In this document: positions 1 to 9,252 of the stretch, in pieces
Layout of the letters: each line of letters begins with the position of its first letter
How positions within the stretch are numbered: position 1 is the stretch's first letter
From: Gemmatimonadota bacterium
Lineage (GTDB): Bacteria > Latescibacterota > UBA2968 > GCA-2709665
DNA length: 47,542 nucleotides
Reading direction: 5' to 3'
Assembly: GCA_028873695.1 (NCBI GenBank)
Contig: JAPPNU010000001.1
Span: 1 to 47,542, forward strand
Notes under the pieces: model-generated
Seen by the model: only the letters and a program-made list of their open reading frames with translations
The model's database searches: none
What the model was told of the DNA's origin: nothing
Translations under genes and position numbers: made by a program

Positions 1-57
1 AGTATTTCGACCGCAAGGGCCGGCCGCAGCCCGGATGGGCTTTTTCAACGGGCTGTT
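1..57. repeat. Right end of a dispersed MITE-like element (cut by window edge)
   Basis: Bases 5-57 match bases 17172-17224 at 52 of 53 positions (my alignment by eye). They end in the same hairpin, CAGCCCG ... CGGGCTG (28-56), with a run of T in its loop. At 17 kb this sequence is the right end of a complete element with terminal inverted repeats, so this is a second copy whose left part lies outside the window. It sits about 70 bp downstream of the pyrK stop codon. Confidence 0.75.
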
Positions 58-128
58 AAGGGACGGGATTCCGCAGGCGGCATCGCGTGACGACGGGGGT
101 GCTCCCCGACGGGCGGGTCGGGCGCCTT

Positions 129-923
129 CTACCAGACGATCGCGTGGGCATCCACCACCGGTCCTTCAATGCAGACCCGTCTATATCGATGGTCTTCCCT
201 TTCCGCTTCCCGGTATGCCACCACACAGCCGACGCACGCGCCGAATCCACATGCCATATGGTTTTCCAGGGATGCCATGCACGGCAGACGACGTTCTGCC
301 GCGATCCCGGCTACACGCGCCATCATGGCGTGTGGACCGCAGGTAAGCACCTGGGTGTCGTCCTGCAGCACATGGTCCGGAATCAGGTCCGTCACCGGGC
401 CCTTGTGCCCGAGGCTGCCGTCGTCCGTGGCCAGCCGCCGACACAGATCGGAAGGAATCACACGATCCATCTCGGGCATCCGCTCTTTGCTCGCCGCGCC
501 CATCAGGAATACCATGGCATCCCGGCGTTCGCTGTGGAACCAGGCCATGAAGGCAAGCGGAACCAGACCGACCCCTCCGGCGACCATCAACAGGCGGCCG
601 GCGGCGGGCGGGACAAAGGGCCGTCCGAGCGGGCCGAGGAGGTTGAGGCGATGACCGGGCCCGGCGTCAGCCATTCGTCGCGTGCCCGCACCGACGGCGT
701 CGTAGACCACCTCTATCCATCCCGCTTCAGGGTCCGCGCGAAGTGCGCTGAACGGACGTCGAAGATACGGCGACCCGCCCACGTCGGTGCGGACCTGCAC
801 GAATTGGGCGGGACGGCACGTGCGGGCGATTTCCGGTGCGCGCAGGCGCATCAGGTAGACGTTTCGCGCGATCTGCCCGCTGTAGAGGACTTCTGCGTCT
901 TCCTGGTAGAAATGGGGAATCAT
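129..923 (-). CDS. pyrK: Dihydroorotate dehydrogenase B electron-transfer subunit (PyrK)
   Basis: The 264-residue product has the layout of PyrK, the FAD/2Fe-2S subunit that passes electrons from a PyrD1B-type dihydroorotate dehydrogenase to NAD+ in pyrimidine synthesis. A ferredoxin-reductase FAD motif RRPFSA lies at 55-60, the nucleotide-binding GGVGLVP at 116-122 and CGPHAMM at 195-201. A C-terminal cysteine cluster (Cys225, 230, 233 and 251, in CGFGACVGC ... RVCIEGPVVDA) matches the PyrK iron-sulfur site. Length is normal for the family. The ATG at 923 is the first possible start and has only a weak Shine-Dalgarno sequence. The partner pyrD is not in the window and would be expected beyond the left edge. 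carB, another pyrimidine-pathway gene, lies 2 kb upstream on the same strand, but the word array at 1073-1286 separates them. Confidence 0.92.
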   Translation of the reverse strand: MIPHFYQEDAEVLYSGQIARNVYLMRLRAPEIARTCRPAQFVQVRTDVGGSPYLRRPFSALRADPEAGWIEVVYDAVGAGTRRMADAGPGHRLNLLGPLGRPFVPPAAGRLLMVAGGVGLVPLAFMAWFHSERRDAMVFLMGAASKERMPEMDRVIPSDLCRRLATDDGSLGHKGPVTDLIPDHVLQDDTQVLTCGPHAMMARVAGIAAERRLPCMASLENHMACGFGACVGCVVAYREAEREDHRYRRVCIEGPVVDAHAIVW

Positions 924-1072
924 TGGACGAAAGCGTCACCCGAGCTAGCCGAAACGTCTTAAGAAGCTACCTGGAAGCGGACTTGAAATTCCGAGCGGTC
1001 TTCGCACTGCTGACGTGCAACATTGTGGTTTTGCGCCTCTTGTGGCAATGGATCCCAGCCACTGATTCTTCA

Positions 1073-1286
1073 CGTATTTCGTAGTTTCGCGTCGTTTCGC
1101 AGTCTCGTCGTTTCGTCTTTCGTAGTTTCGTATTCTCGTAGTCTCGCAGTCTCGTAGTCTCGTCTTTCGTATTCTCGTCGTTTCGTATTCTCGTAGTCTC
1201 GTCTTTCGTAGTCTCGTAGTCTCGTCGTTTCGTATTCTCGTAGTCTCGTCTTTTCGTAGCCTCGCAGTCTCGCAGTCTCGTAGTCT
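1073..1286. repeat. Degenerate tandem array of 8-bp words ending in TCG
   Basis: About 27 consecutive words, nearly all 8 bp, almost all end in TCG on the plus strand. They are drawn from a small vocabulary: TAGTCTCG, TATTCTCG, TCGTTTCG, CAGTCTCG, TAGTTTCG and a 7-bp TCTTTCG. Word order looks shuffled rather than a simple repeated unit. On the minus strand, the direction of the neighbouring genes, it reads as purine-rich CGAGACTA-type words. The array starts exactly at the TAG stop codon of the TPR lipoprotein gene and runs to about 150 bp from pyrK. There are no spacers, so it is not a CRISPR array. The apparent minus-strand reading frame through it has an Arg/Thr/Glu low-complexity product and I do not call it a gene. 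Confidence 0.9.
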
Positions 1287-3066
1287 AATTCCCGCGCCTG
1301 CTTTCGGAATCCCTCCGGCCTTGATCATTTCTCCGATCCGCTCCCGTTGAACTGTCGTTTCGACCGGCCGTTTCCGCGTCCGTGTCGGATTGCGCGATGG
1401 CTTTCAAAAAATCGCCCTTGAGGCTCTTCGACGCGAGTTCCGCGAATTCCGTGAGCGGATAGCCGTCGACGAGTTTCTGGTAATAGACCCGGGCGGAATC
1501 GGGGTTCTCCAGGCGGTTCGCAAAGGTCCACGCGATAGTATAGAGGGCTCTGGCCGCAAAAGGGCTCTTCGGATATTCCAGTGACAGTTGTCCGAGAATA
1601 TCCAGGTAGCCGGACGGATGGACGCCGCCGGCCATCAGCGATTCGGCCTCGCGAAACCGCGCTTCCGCCCTCCCGTCGTCCTCGAGGGCGTTCGCAAGCC
1701 GCTGACGGGCACTCACGGCGAAGGGGTTGACGGGGTACGCGTCGATCAGTTTCCGGAACGTCTTCTCGGCCGCTTCCCGGTTCTTCAGACTGTCCGCGTA
1801 GATCAGGCCAATGGCGTACAGGGCCTTTGGCGCCAGTTCGGAATCCAGGCTGTCGGCGATTTCGTATGCCTTGCGATAGGTGGCGAGCGCGGAATCCGTT
1901 TCCGAGAAGTTGAACAGATACATCTCCGCCACGTTGAATAGCGCCTTGAGACCCTTTTTCTTGCCCTTGGCGGCCGACTTTTGATACCGCTCCAGCTTGC
2001 CCAGGTCCTTTTCCCGGTCTCTGGCCGCCCTTCCCGCGTCGGAACCCGGGTTTTCCTTTCGAGCGCTGGCGAAGAGCTCTTTCGCCTTTTCCATGTCTCT
2101 AAGGGACGTTTGCGCCACCATGGCCAACCGGTAGTAGGCTTCGGCGCTGTGTTCGGTCTTCGGATTGCGCTCGATGACTTCATTATAGATCTCGTCGGCG
2201 ATTTCCCGGTTGCCCATGAGTTGGTACAAATTGGCCCGTTTGAGATGGACTTCGGGCTCATATGATTTCAGGCTCTTGACCTTAAGTATGCGGTTGTACG
2301 TGGCCAGGACTTCTTCATGTTTCCCCTGAAGTTCGAGAATGCCGCCGATCCGGAGGCGGGTTTCGAAATTGATCCTGTTCTTCGGTTTCGACTTCAGGAC
2401 GCGGCGATAGGCCAGCAGCGCGTCTTCATACTGTTCCAGGTTAAACCTGGCGTTGCCGATACCTGCCCAGATCTTCGTGGCGAGTCCCCTGGGCCTTGTC
2501 TCCAGCAGCTTCTGATACGCGTTAATGGCGGCGGCGTAATCGCCGGCTTCGGCTTCGAGTTCGGCCAGCGCGAGCCGGGCTTTCCCTGTAAAGTCAGGAT
2601 CGGCGCTCTCACTGACGTTGGCCAGTATCGGGCGCGCTTCTTCGGCCCGTCCCGCCGCCCAGAGCGACAATCCTTTCCAGTAGAGGGCTTCGGTGAGCAA
2701 CAGGCTTTCCGGGAAATTGTCCTGCAGTTCCTGGAACTTCAGCAGCGCGTCGCGGTAGCTGCCGCGCCAGTAGAAGGCCTTACCGATCAGAAGGAGGCTG
2801 TCGTCCACCCACTTGCTGTCGGGATGCCGGTCGAGGACAATGGACGCCTTGCGTATGGCACGCATATAAAAATCGCGGTACTGGAACACCATTTGTCGGC
2901 TTTTGTGGCCGGTGGCGGACACGTTCTCGGCTTCCTCTCTCTTGCGTTCGGCCTCCTGGTACTGTTTTCGGGCGTTGTAGAAGGTGTTGTAGTAGACACA
3001 CCCTGAAAACAGGGTTCCGGCAATCAGGACGACGCCGGGCATGAGGATCTTCCAGTTGGATTTCAT
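1285..3066 (-). CDS. TPR-repeat outer-membrane lipoprotein
   Basis: The 593-residue protein starts with a lipoprotein signal peptide with lipobox LFSGC (19-23), so Cys23 should be lipidated. The mature protein begins C-VYYNTFYNA, a start I associate with TPR lipoproteins of FCB-group bacteria. The rest is a series of helical tetratricopeptide-like repeats (for example A-Y-Y-R-L-A, A-L-Y-W-K-G-L, A-R-F-N-L-E-Q-Y-E-D-A), as in BamD/YbgF-type scaffold proteins. The extreme C-terminus is charged and disordered. The likely role is a periplasmic protein-protein scaffold of the envelope; the partner is unknown. The ATG overlaps the stop of the carB C-terminal gene by 4 bp (ATGA), so the two are translationally coupled. 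The stop codon touches the 8-bp word array. Confidence 0.8.
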   Translation of the reverse strand: MKSNWKILMPGVVLIAGTLFSGCVYYNTFYNARKQYQEAERKREEAENVSATGHKSRQMVFQYRDFYMRAIRKASIVLDRHPDSKWVDDSLLLIGKAFYWRGSYRDALLKFQELQDNFPESLLLTEALYWKGLSLWAAGRAEEARPILANVSESADPDFTGKARLALAELEAEAGDYAAAINAYQKLLETRPRGLATKIWAGIGNARFNLEQYEDALLAYRRVLKSKPKNRINFETRLRIGGILELQGKHEEVLATYNRILKVKSLKSYEPEVHLKRANLYQLMGNREIADEIYNEVIERNPKTEHSAEAYYRLAMVAQTSLRDMEKAKELFASARKENPGSDAGRAARDREKDLGKLERYQKSAAKGKKKGLKALFNVAEMYLFNFSETDSALATYRKAYEIADSLDSELAPKALYAIGLIYADSLKNREAAEKTFRKLIDAYPVNPFAVSARQRLANALEDDGRAEARFREAESLMAGGVHPSGYLDILGQLSLEYPKSPFAARALYTIAWTFANRLENPDSARVYYQKLVDGYPLTEFAELASKSLKGDFLKAIAQSDTDAETAGRNDSSTGADRRNDQGRRDSESRRGN

Positions 3067-4934
3067 GCGTTTTCTCGCCTTTCCTTCCCGTGGAATTCCT
3101 GGAGTGAACGAATTCTGACCGTGCCGTTTTTCTTGAGGGATTCGATGCCGGCCACCGCAGCCGATGCCCCCGCCAGCGTGGTCGTGTACGGGATGCCGTA
3201 TTGAAGCGTGGCCTGGCGAATCCGGTGATCGTCCGCTTGCGCCGCCTCACCGGCCGGCGTGTTCACCATCAGGACGATCGACCTGTTCTTAATGGCGTCC
3301 AGGATATTGGGACGGCCCTGCTGGATTTTGAGAATGGACTCCGCGAAAATATTGTGCGCCTTGAGCCGGGCGTGGGTGCCGCGGGTCGCGACAATCCGGA
3401 ATCCAAGCTCCGACAGCCGGCGGGCGACGGGGATCACGGCCTCCTTGTCCCGGTCGTTGACAGAGATGAAAACGGCGCCGGAGGTGGGCAGCCGCACGCC
3501 CGCGCCGAACTGAGCCTTGTGGAAGCTCAGACCGAAGTCGGTGTCGATACCCATCACTTCGCCCGTGGACTTCATCTCGGGACCCAGGAGGGTGTCCACG
3601 CCCGGGAACTTGGCGAATGGCAATACGGCTTCCTTGACGGCGATGTGATCGAAGGAGATTTCTCCGGTCAGCCCCTGTTCCTTCAGGGAACGGCCGACCA
3701 TGGCGCGCGCAGCCACCTTGGCCAGGGGAACGCCGATTGTTTTCGATACAAAGGGCACCGTCCGGCTGGCGCGCGGGTTGACCTCGATAATATAGACCTG
3801 ATTGTCCTGCAGGGCGAACTGCACGTTCATCAACCCCACGACGTTCAGTGCGCCGGCCAGCGCATGGGTATGGGCACGGAGTTCATCGAGGTGCTCCCCG
3901 GAAATGTCGTACGGCGGCAGCACGCAGGCGCTGTCGCCCGAATGCACGCCGGCGCTTTCTATATGCTGCATGATGCCGCCGATCACCACCGATGTATCGT
4001 CCGCCACGGCGTCCACGTCGAACTCATGCGCGTCTTCGAGAAAACGGTCGATGAGGATGGGATGCTCGGGCGATGCCTGGATCGCCTTCTCCATGTAATC
4101 AAGAAGCGCATTGCGTTCGTAGACGATTACCATGGCCCGCCCGCCGAGGACATACGAGGGCCGGACAAGCACCGGATAGCCGATGGCATCGGCCACGGCG
4201 ACGGCTTCGTCCACACTCGTGGCCGTTCCGTTTTCCGGTTGGGAAATGCCGAGTCGCCGGATCAGCGCGCCGAATCGCTTGCGGTCTTCGGCCAGATCGA
4301 TGCTGTCCGGAGACGTCCCGATAATGTTGACGCCTCCGCGCTCCAGGTCGCGAGCGAGGTTCAGCGGCGTCTGCCCGCCGAGCTGTACGATGACCCCGTC
4401 GGGTGCTTCCAGATGCGCTATGTTCAGTACGTCTTCGGCCGTGAGCGGCTCGAAATAGAGTTTGTCGGAGGTGTCGTAATCGGTACTGACGGTTTCGGGG
4501 TTCGAATTGACCATTATCGTCTCGTAGCCGTCTTCCTTCAGCGCGAAAGCCGCGTGTACACAACAGTAGTCGAACTCGATGCCCTGCCCGATGCGGTTCG
4601 GGCCGCCGCCCAGGATCATGATTTTGGGCCGTTCCGAGCGGATGGCCTCGTTTTCGTCTTCGTAAGTCGAATAATGGTAAGGCGTATACGCTTCGAACTC
4701 GGCGGCGCACGTGTCGATGGTTTTATATACCGCCTGGACCTTCAGTTCTCTACGGAGGGCCCTTACGGTCCATTCACTGGCGTTCCAGAGGTGGGCAAGC
4801 TGCCGGTCACTGAAACCGTATTGTTTGGCCTTCATGAGATGGTCGCGGCCGATTCGGGCCCGGAGGTCTTCCAGGGTTCGTTGTTTCCGGTGCATACGGC
4901 TGTCAGACTCCTGAGAAGCTGTCTTGAAATTCAC
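3063..4934 (-). CDS. carB: Carbamoyl-phosphate synthase large subunit, C-terminal half
   Basis: This is the second half of CarB, which makes carbamoyl phosphate from bicarbonate, ammonia and ATP for pyrimidine and arginine synthesis. The 623 residues begin in the oligomerisation region ([18 protein letters not shown]), then [13 protein letters not shown] and [17 protein letters not shown] open the second ATP-grasp unit. The C-terminus is the MGS-like allosteric domain ([12 protein letters not shown] ... SIVLMVNTP). The GTG start at 4934 overlaps the TGA of the N-terminal half (GTGA). An in-frame ATG at 4895 (MHRKQ) with CAGGAG 12 bp upstream is an alternative start. The two halves add up to about 1105 residues, slightly more than a normal single-chain CarB, and nothing central appears to be missing. 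I read this as a natural two-gene CarB rather than a decayed one. Confidence 0.93.
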   Translation of the reverse strand: MNFKTASQESDSRMHRKQRTLEDLRARIGRDHLMKAKQYGFSDRQLAHLWNASEWTVRALRRELKVQAVYKTIDTCAAEFEAYTPYHYSTYEDENEAIRSERPKIMILGGGPNRIGQGIEFDYCCVHAAFALKEDGYETIMVNSNPETVSTDYDTSDKLYFEPLTAEDVLNIAHLEAPDGVIVQLGGQTPLNLARDLERGGVNIIGTSPDSIDLAEDRKRFGALIRRLGISQPENGTATSVDEAVAVADAIGYPVLVRPSYVLGGRAMVIVYERNALLDYMEKAIQASPEHPILIDRFLEDAHEFDVDAVADDTSVVIGGIMQHIESAGVHSGDSACVLPPYDISGEHLDELRAHTHALAGALNVVGLMNVQFALQDNQVYIIEVNPRASRTVPFVSKTIGVPLAKVAARAMVGRSLKEQGLTGEISFDHIAVKEAVLPFAKFPGVDTLLGPEMKSTGEVMGIDTDFGLSFHKAQFGAGVRLPTSGAVFISVNDRDKEAVIPVARRLSELGFRIVATRGTHARLKAHNIFAESILKIQQGRPNILDAIKNRSIVLMVNTPAGEAAQADDHRIRQATLQYGIPYTTTLAGASAAVAGIESLKKNGTVRIRSLQEFHGKERRENA

Positions 4935-6379
4935 GCGACGAGTCCCGCGAGTTCATTTTCGAATTCGGTGATCTGCCGCAGGTTGTCGAGGAACCACGGG
5001 TCGATACCCGTCAGGTCGTACAGTTCGGATACGGGCCAACCCGCATCCAGTGCGGCTTTGAGATAGAACAGTCTCTGGGAATTGGGTACTCGCAGCCTGT
5101 GTTCGATCACGGCGCGGTCAAGCTCGGCGAGTGCCAGGTCCTTCCCGTCGCCCCCGAATCCGGCGCGGCCGATTTCGAGGGAACGCAGGCCCTTCTGAAA
5201 GGCCTCCTTGAAGGTCCGGCCGATGGCCATGGTTTCACCCACCGATTTCATTTGCGTGCCAAGGAGGTCTTCCGTCTGTGGGAACTTTTCGAAGGTCCAC
5301 CGCGGAATCTTGACCACGCAGTAGTCGATCGTCGGCTCAAATGACGCGGGCGTTTCCCGGGTGATGTCGTTCCGGATTTCGTCCAGGGTGTATCCCACGG
5401 CGAGTTTGGCTGCGATCTTCGCGATGGGGAACCCCGTGGCCTTCGAGGCCAGCGCCGAACTACGGGACACCCGCGGATTCATTTCTATGATGACGATGCG
5501 TCCGTCCAGCGGATTCAGCGCGAACTGAATATTGGATCCGCCGGTTTCCACGCCGATTTCCCGGATAACGGTGATGGATGCGTCCCTCATGGCCTGATAC
5601 TCTTTGTCGGTCAGGGTCTGCGCCGGCGCGACCGTAATGGAGTCTCCCGTGTGGATTCCCATGGGATCGAAATTCTCTATGGAACAGATGATAACCACGT
5701 TGTCGTTCAGATCGCGCATGACCTCCAACTCGAACTCTTTCCACCCGATGATGGACTCTTCGACCAGGATTTCCGTTGTGGGCGAGAGGTCCAGCCCCCG
5801 AACCGCGAGACGTTCGTACTCTTCGGCGTTGTAGGCCGTGCCCCCGCCGGTGCCTCCAAGCGTATAGGATGGCCGAATAATGGCGGGATAGCCGATTTCG
5901 TCGACGATATCGCGGGCTTCTTCCGCGCTGTGCGCAAATCTTCCTTTCGGGAATTCCACGCCGATACCTGCCATTGCGACCTGGAAGCGTTCCCTGTTTT
6001 CGGCCTTCTCGATCGCTTCGGCATTCGCGCCGATCATCTCCACGTTATATTCATCGAGGACGCCGCTGTTGTAGAGCGCCATCGCCACGTTCAGTCCGGT
6101 CTGTCCGCCAAGCGTGGGAAGAAGCGCTTCGGGACGCTCCCGTTCAATTATGGCCGCGCATACTTCCGGCGCAACCGGTTCCACGTAGGTCCGGTCCGCC
6201 ATCTCCGGATCCGTCATGATCGTAGCCGGATTGCTGTTCAGCAGGACGACCGTATACCCCTCTTCCTTCAGGGCCTTGCATGCCTGCGCGCCGGAATAGT
6301 CGAACTCACAGGCCTGGCCGATGACGATCGGCCCGGAACCGATGAGCATGATTTTCTGAATGTCGTTGCGTCTGGGCAT
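4931..6379 (-). CDS. carB: Carbamoyl-phosphate synthase large subunit, N-terminal half
   Basis: The 482 residues cover the carboxyphosphate domain of Car[27 protein letters not shown] is the standard CarB N-terminus, followed by the ATP-grasp elements ([50 protein letters not shown]). It ends at [10 protein letters not shown], where full-length CarB proteins continue into the oligomerisation domain. That continuation is found in the downstream gene, whose GTG start overlaps this stop by 4 bp. Expression of both halves in stoichiometry by translational coupling is likely. No carA is visible in the window. A rho-independent terminator at 6441-6488 ends the preceding gene, so this gene probably heads its own operon: carB-N, carB-C, TPR lipoprotein. 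Confidence 0.93.
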   Translation of the reverse strand: MPRRNDIQKIMLIGSGPIVIGQACEFDYSGAQACKALKEEGYTVVLLNSNPATIMTDPEMADRTYVEPVAPEVCAAIIERERPEALLPTLGGQTGLNVAMALYNSGVLDEYNVEMIGANAEAIEKAENRERFQVAMAGIGVEFPKGRFAHSAEEARDIVDEIGYPAIIRPSYTLGGTGGGTAYNAEEYERLAVRGLDLSPTTEILVEESIIGWKEFELEVMRDLNDNVVIICSIENFDPMGIHTGDSITVAPAQTLTDKEYQAMRDASITVIREIGVETGGSNIQFALNPLDGRIVIIEMNPRVSRSSALASKATGFPIAKIAAKLAVGYTLDEIRNDITRETPASFEPTIDYCVVKIPRWTFEKFPQTEDLLGTQMKSVGETMAIGRTFKEAFQKGLRSLEIGRAGFGGDGKDLALAELDRAVIEHRLRVPNSQRLFYLKAALDAGWPVSELYDLTGIDPWFLDNLRQITEFENELAGLVA

Positions 6380-6440
6380 CGTTGCGGGAGGGGACTCCGT
6401 CTATGAAATGGAAACGGTCACGGGCGGCCGGTCATTTTCT

Positions 6441-6488
6441 TAAAAAAAAGCCTGCGGCTGTCCTTGAAAAAGGAGGATGCTCGCAGGC
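6441..6488 (-). terminator. Rho-independent terminator downstream of the 175-aa membrane protein
   Basis: Read on the minus strand, the stem GCCTGCG / CGCAGGC (6482-6488 with 6450-6456) is followed at once by eight T residues (plus-strand A run 6442-6449). It lies between the stop of the small membrane-protein gene and the carB start, separating the two transcription units. Confidence 0.85.
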
Positions 6489-6516
6489 GGCGTGGAAACG
6501 TATGGCGGACTGCGTC

Positions 6517-7044
6517 TCAGACATTTTGCAGCAGAACCAGGTAGACCAGCAGGAGTATGAGGAGCAGCGTGACGGCAAAGCATGTCTTCAGGAAAAAATC
6601 CTTTACCCTGTTCCGGGGCGCGTCGACTCCGATGGGCAGCGCAGGCGAGGATGGTTCCGGAAGCGTCCCCGAAAACCGCTCCTGTTCGATGAGTTGCTCA
6701 AGTTTCGGATCGCATTCCCGGATAACCCTGAGAATGAGGCGCTTGTTTCGGGCCGCCCTTTCCGCGTACCCCCCCTTGAGAGATGATCGGGCCCCTGCAT
6801 TGGAGATAAGAAGGTCCGTGTCGTCCCTCGACCCCGAAGTGTCTTCAACCAGACTGAGCGCCCTGGCTCTGGCGAGTTGCTCGGTGAGTCTGCGGGTTTG
6901 TTTCCTGTCGTGTACGTTTTCGCGAATAACCCTGCCGCAGATGCTCACGAAGCGTTCCATGTCGGCCCTGATTTCACCTTCCGTAAGACCGGAGAGATAG
7001 GACTCCTCGATCATCTCGTCGATGCTTTCGCGGATATCCGGCAT
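6517..7044 (-). CDS. Hypothetical tail-anchored membrane protein
   Basis: I do not recognise the family. From the ATG at 7044 (MPDIRESIDEMIEES) the product has 175 residues: a charged, mostly helical soluble part and one C-terminal hydrophobic segment (about 153-172, CFAVTLLLILLLVYLVLL) with only a few residues after it, the plan of a tail-anchored inner-membrane protein. The open frame extends further upstream into the 3' end of nnr, but that extension is arginine-rich out-of-frame sequence of nnr, so the later start is preferred. The start lies 11 bp after the nnr stop, so the two are probably co-transcribed, and a strong terminator follows. Confidence 0.65.
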   Translation of the reverse strand: MPDIRESIDEMIEESYLSGLTEGEIRADMERFVSICGRVIRENVHDRKQTRRLTEQLARARALSLVEDTSGSRDDTDLLISNAGARSSLKGGYAERAARNKRLILRVIRECDPKLEQLIEQERFSGTLPEPSSPALPIGVDAPRNRVKDFFLKTCFAVTLLLILLLVYLVLLQNV

Positions 7045-7055
7045 GGGTCTGGTTC

Positions 7056-8705
7056 TCAGTTTAACGTATGGAATTGAAGATATCGGTCTTTGTCCGCACC
7101 TGTTTCGATGACACGGCCGGCGCCCGGCAGCGCCGCCGCGACGTCGCCCGCGATCAGTCCGGCCTGGCCTGTTCGTTCTGCGCACAGGTCCCCGGCCAGA
7201 CCGTGCAGGTAGACACCCAGACAAGCCGCTGTTTCCGCGTCCAGGCCCTGGCCGATCAGAGCCGCGAGCATCCCGGTAAGTACGTCTCCGGATCCGCCGG
7301 AAGCCATGCCGGCATTCCCGCTGGGATTGACGTACGCGCGTCCGCCGGGCACAGCAACGACGGTGGGTGCGCCCTTCAGGACGACGATGACGCCGGCCTC
7401 GCCTGCAAGCGCCTGCGCCGAGCCGACGGGATCCGAACGAACGGCCTCTTTGCCGAGACCGGTGAGACGCGCGAATTCCCCCGGATGGGGCGTCACTACG
7501 GTCGGCGCCGTCCTCATTCTCAGGTTTTCCGGCGCGCCGGCGAGCGCGTTGATACCGTCCGCGTCCAGTACGAGCGGCGCCTGGATATCGTGAACGATCC
7601 GCCGAACCAGTTCGACGGTTTCGCGGTGCGTGCCCAGCCCGGGTCCCAACGCAACGCAGTCGGCCGCCTCGACCAGCCTCTGAACGTCGCCCCGGGCGCG
7701 AAGGGCAAGGCAGCGGTGTTTCCGGACCTCGGGAAGCGGACGCGTCATCGCTTCAGTGACCTTGACTTCAAGGATATCGTTCAGGCTCTCCGGCACGCCG
7801 ACCTGAACCAGACCCGCGCCGGACCTGAGCGCCCCTTGAGCAGATAGCGCCGCGGCGCCCGTGAAACCCGTTGAACCGGCGATGATGACCACCCTGCCAA
7901 GATCGCCCTTGTGGGCGTCCGGCGGGCGTCGCGGCAGCAAGGCCGCGCCTCCGTGCGCCGCGATGAGCTGAACGTCGACTTTTTCGGCGGCGACAGCCGC
8001 GTGGGGCAGTCCGATGTCCGCGCAAGACAGGCTTCCGCAAAGGGACCGGCCCGGAAAGCGAAACTGCCCGATTTTCGGGAATCCGAAGGTAACCGTGCGC
8101 GCTGCGGCGGCGCAGGGCCCATCCGCGCGGCCGGTGTCCACATCCAGGCCGGACGGGACGTCCACGGCCAAAATGGGACAGGCAGCGTCCCGAAGCGTTT
8201 CGATTGCACCGGCAATGACCCCGCGGGGGCCGCCCCGGATCCCGGTACCAAGAAGGGCGTCTACCGCCGCGGACGATTCGGCAAGCGCGGACCGGATTGG
8301 TGCAAGATTTTTAAATTCAAGGATTTCTTCGATTACAAGGCCGTTCGTCCGGGCTCGATCCAGATGGTGGCGCGCGTCGCCCGTGACCTGGACTTCCCGT
8401 GCCAGCAGAAAGGCGGAAACCGAAGCGCCGGCAGCCGCGGCCAGGTTGGCGATGACGAATCCGTCACCGCCGTTGTTGCCCTTGCCGCAAAGGACGACGA
8501 TTCGTTTGCCGTGAAAGCCGCCGATGAGGTCGCTGAGTACCCGTGCGGCGCAGCGTCCCGCATTCTCCATCAGCCGGATGCCGGAAACCCCGCGTTCGAT
8601 GGCTCCGCGGTCGATGCGGGCCATCTGTGCGCCGGTTACGAGCCTGGCATGAACCTGGGGCACCGGGCCTCCGTGGGATGCTGTCTGAAAACCCCCAGCG
8701 GTCAT
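7056..8705 (-). CDS. nnr: Bifunctional NAD(P)H-hydrate epimerase / ADP-dependent dehydratase
   Basis: This is the metabolite-repair enzyme that converts damaged NAD(P)HX back to NAD(P)H. The N-terminal YjeF-type epimerase domain (about 22-230) has LMENAGR (45-51) and GKGNNGGDGF (74-83). The C-terminal ribokinase-like dehydratase domain (about 240-535) carries GDLGRVVIIAGS near its start and the catalytic/ATP-site motif GGSGDVLTGM near residue 470. The 549-residue length is standard for the fused form. The first in-frame ATG at 8705 is used here; the conserved sequence starts about 20 residues later (HARLVTGAQM). A partial repeat copy occupies the upstream region at 8741-8908. The gene is followed at 11 bp by the small membrane-protein gene. 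Confidence 0.93.
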   Translation of the reverse strand: MTAGGFQTASHGGPVPQVHARLVTGAQMARIDRGAIERGVSGIRLMENAGRCAARVLSDLIGGFHGKRIVVLCGKGNNGGDGFVIANLAAAAGASVSAFLLAREVQVTGDARHHLDRARTNGLVIEEILEFKNLAPIRSALAESSAAVDALLGTGIRGGPRGVIAGAIETLRDAACPILAVDVPSGLDVDTGRADGPCAAAARTVTFGFPKIGQFRFPGRSLCGSLSCADIGLPHAAVAAEKVDVQLIAAHGGAALLPRRPPDAHKGDLGRVVIIAGSTGFTGAAALSAQGALRSGAGLVQVGVPESLNDILEVKVTEAMTRPLPEVRKHRCLALRARGDVQRLVEAADCVALGPGLGTHRETVELVRRIVHDIQAPLVLDADGINALAGAPENLRMRTAPTVVTPHPGEFARLTGLGKEAVRSDPVGSAQALAGEAGVIVVLKGAPTVVAVPGGRAYVNPSGNAGMASGGSGDVLTGMLAALIGQGLDAETAACLGVYLHGLAGDLCAERTGQAGLIAGDVAAALPGAGRVIETGADKDRYLQFHTLN

Positions 8706-8740
8706 CGTGCGGCCTCAAATGCCGACAGAATCCGGACCAC

Positions 8741-8908
8741 CTTGGTGTCCTGTCCCAAAAATTCCTCACCATTCGACCGCCGATTCATCCCGTTTCGCTA
8801 CGTTCCCTTCGCTCGCCGACCTTACGCAGGTCGCCTGCGCTCTGGCGCCTTGCGAGCCGGGCGACTCGGCGGTCGAATTTCGGCAACTTATTTCCGGGAC
8901 AGAACACT
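8741..8908. repeat. Internal fragment of the MITE-like element family seen whole at 16.9 kb
   Basis: This 168-bp stretch is similar along its whole length to 16932-17098 (starting CTTGGTGTCC, sharing GGGCGACTCGGCGGTCGAAT, ending GGAACACT or AGAACACT). It lacks both terminal inverted repeats of the complete copy. It lies just upstream of the nnr start codon, so it may contribute to, or have displaced, that promoter. No open frame in it resembles a transposase. Confidence 0.75.
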
Positions 8909-8929
8909 AGAACGCCTCAAACTTGACTA

Positions 8930-9117
8930 AGAAGCCGCTTTAAAATTACCGGTGAGTTCCCGAGCACGAGCGAAAAAGTGGCGGTCAAGGCGTGAAAATC
9001 CGGCTATGAGAGGCGAGCAAGCGCAGCCTCGATCTCGTATGACGGGTGGGTTTGACCAACGCCGACCGGCGCTTTTGCAGCCGTGCGAAGACCGCTGGGA
9101 ATTTTTAGACGGCTTCT
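8930..9117. mobile_element. Small MITE-like element with 17-bp terminal inverted repeats
   Basis: The ends AGAAGCCGCTTTAAAAT (8930-8946) and ATTTTTAGACGGCTTCT (9101-9117) are inverted repeats matching at about 14 of 17 positions, enclosing 154 bp without a convincing gene. It is a different family from the 16.9-kb element. I see no clear target-site duplication. It sits directly beside the repeat fragment at 8741-8908, so this interval between nnr and tRNA-Ser has taken at least two insertions. Confidence 0.5.
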
Positions 9118-9252
9118 AAATGATACAGGAATCGCCCGGACGGCGCAACACCAAATTTGTACAGCTGAAGCCGGCGGAAATAGACGCCTTCATCGGGCAA
9201 AAGCGGGGATGTCCGGGCGGCAACCCGAGAGTAAATTAGAGAGACAAAGGTC

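Noticed and set aside
1073..1286. Possible CRISPR array or protein-coding repeat
   Set aside because: Units are 7-8 bp with no spacers, so it is not CRISPR. The minus-strand frame through it gives only Arg/Thr/Glu low-complexity sequence fixed by the repeat words.
4895..4934. carB split read as a pseudogene frameshift
   Set aside because: All CarB motifs are intact on both sides, the overlap is a clean GTGA, and the second half has a usable start; decay would normally leave further damage.
3201..5066. A 621-codon plus-strand open frame across the carB region
   Set aside because: It is antisense to strongly conserved carB sequence in both halves and has no recognisable motif; long antisense frames are expected in high-GC genes.
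9120..9239. A 39-codon ORF (MIQESPGRRNTKFVQL...) beside the second MITE-like element
   Set aside because: Too short, no clear ribosome-binding site, and it starts at the element end; it may be a remnant but cannot be supported as a gene.
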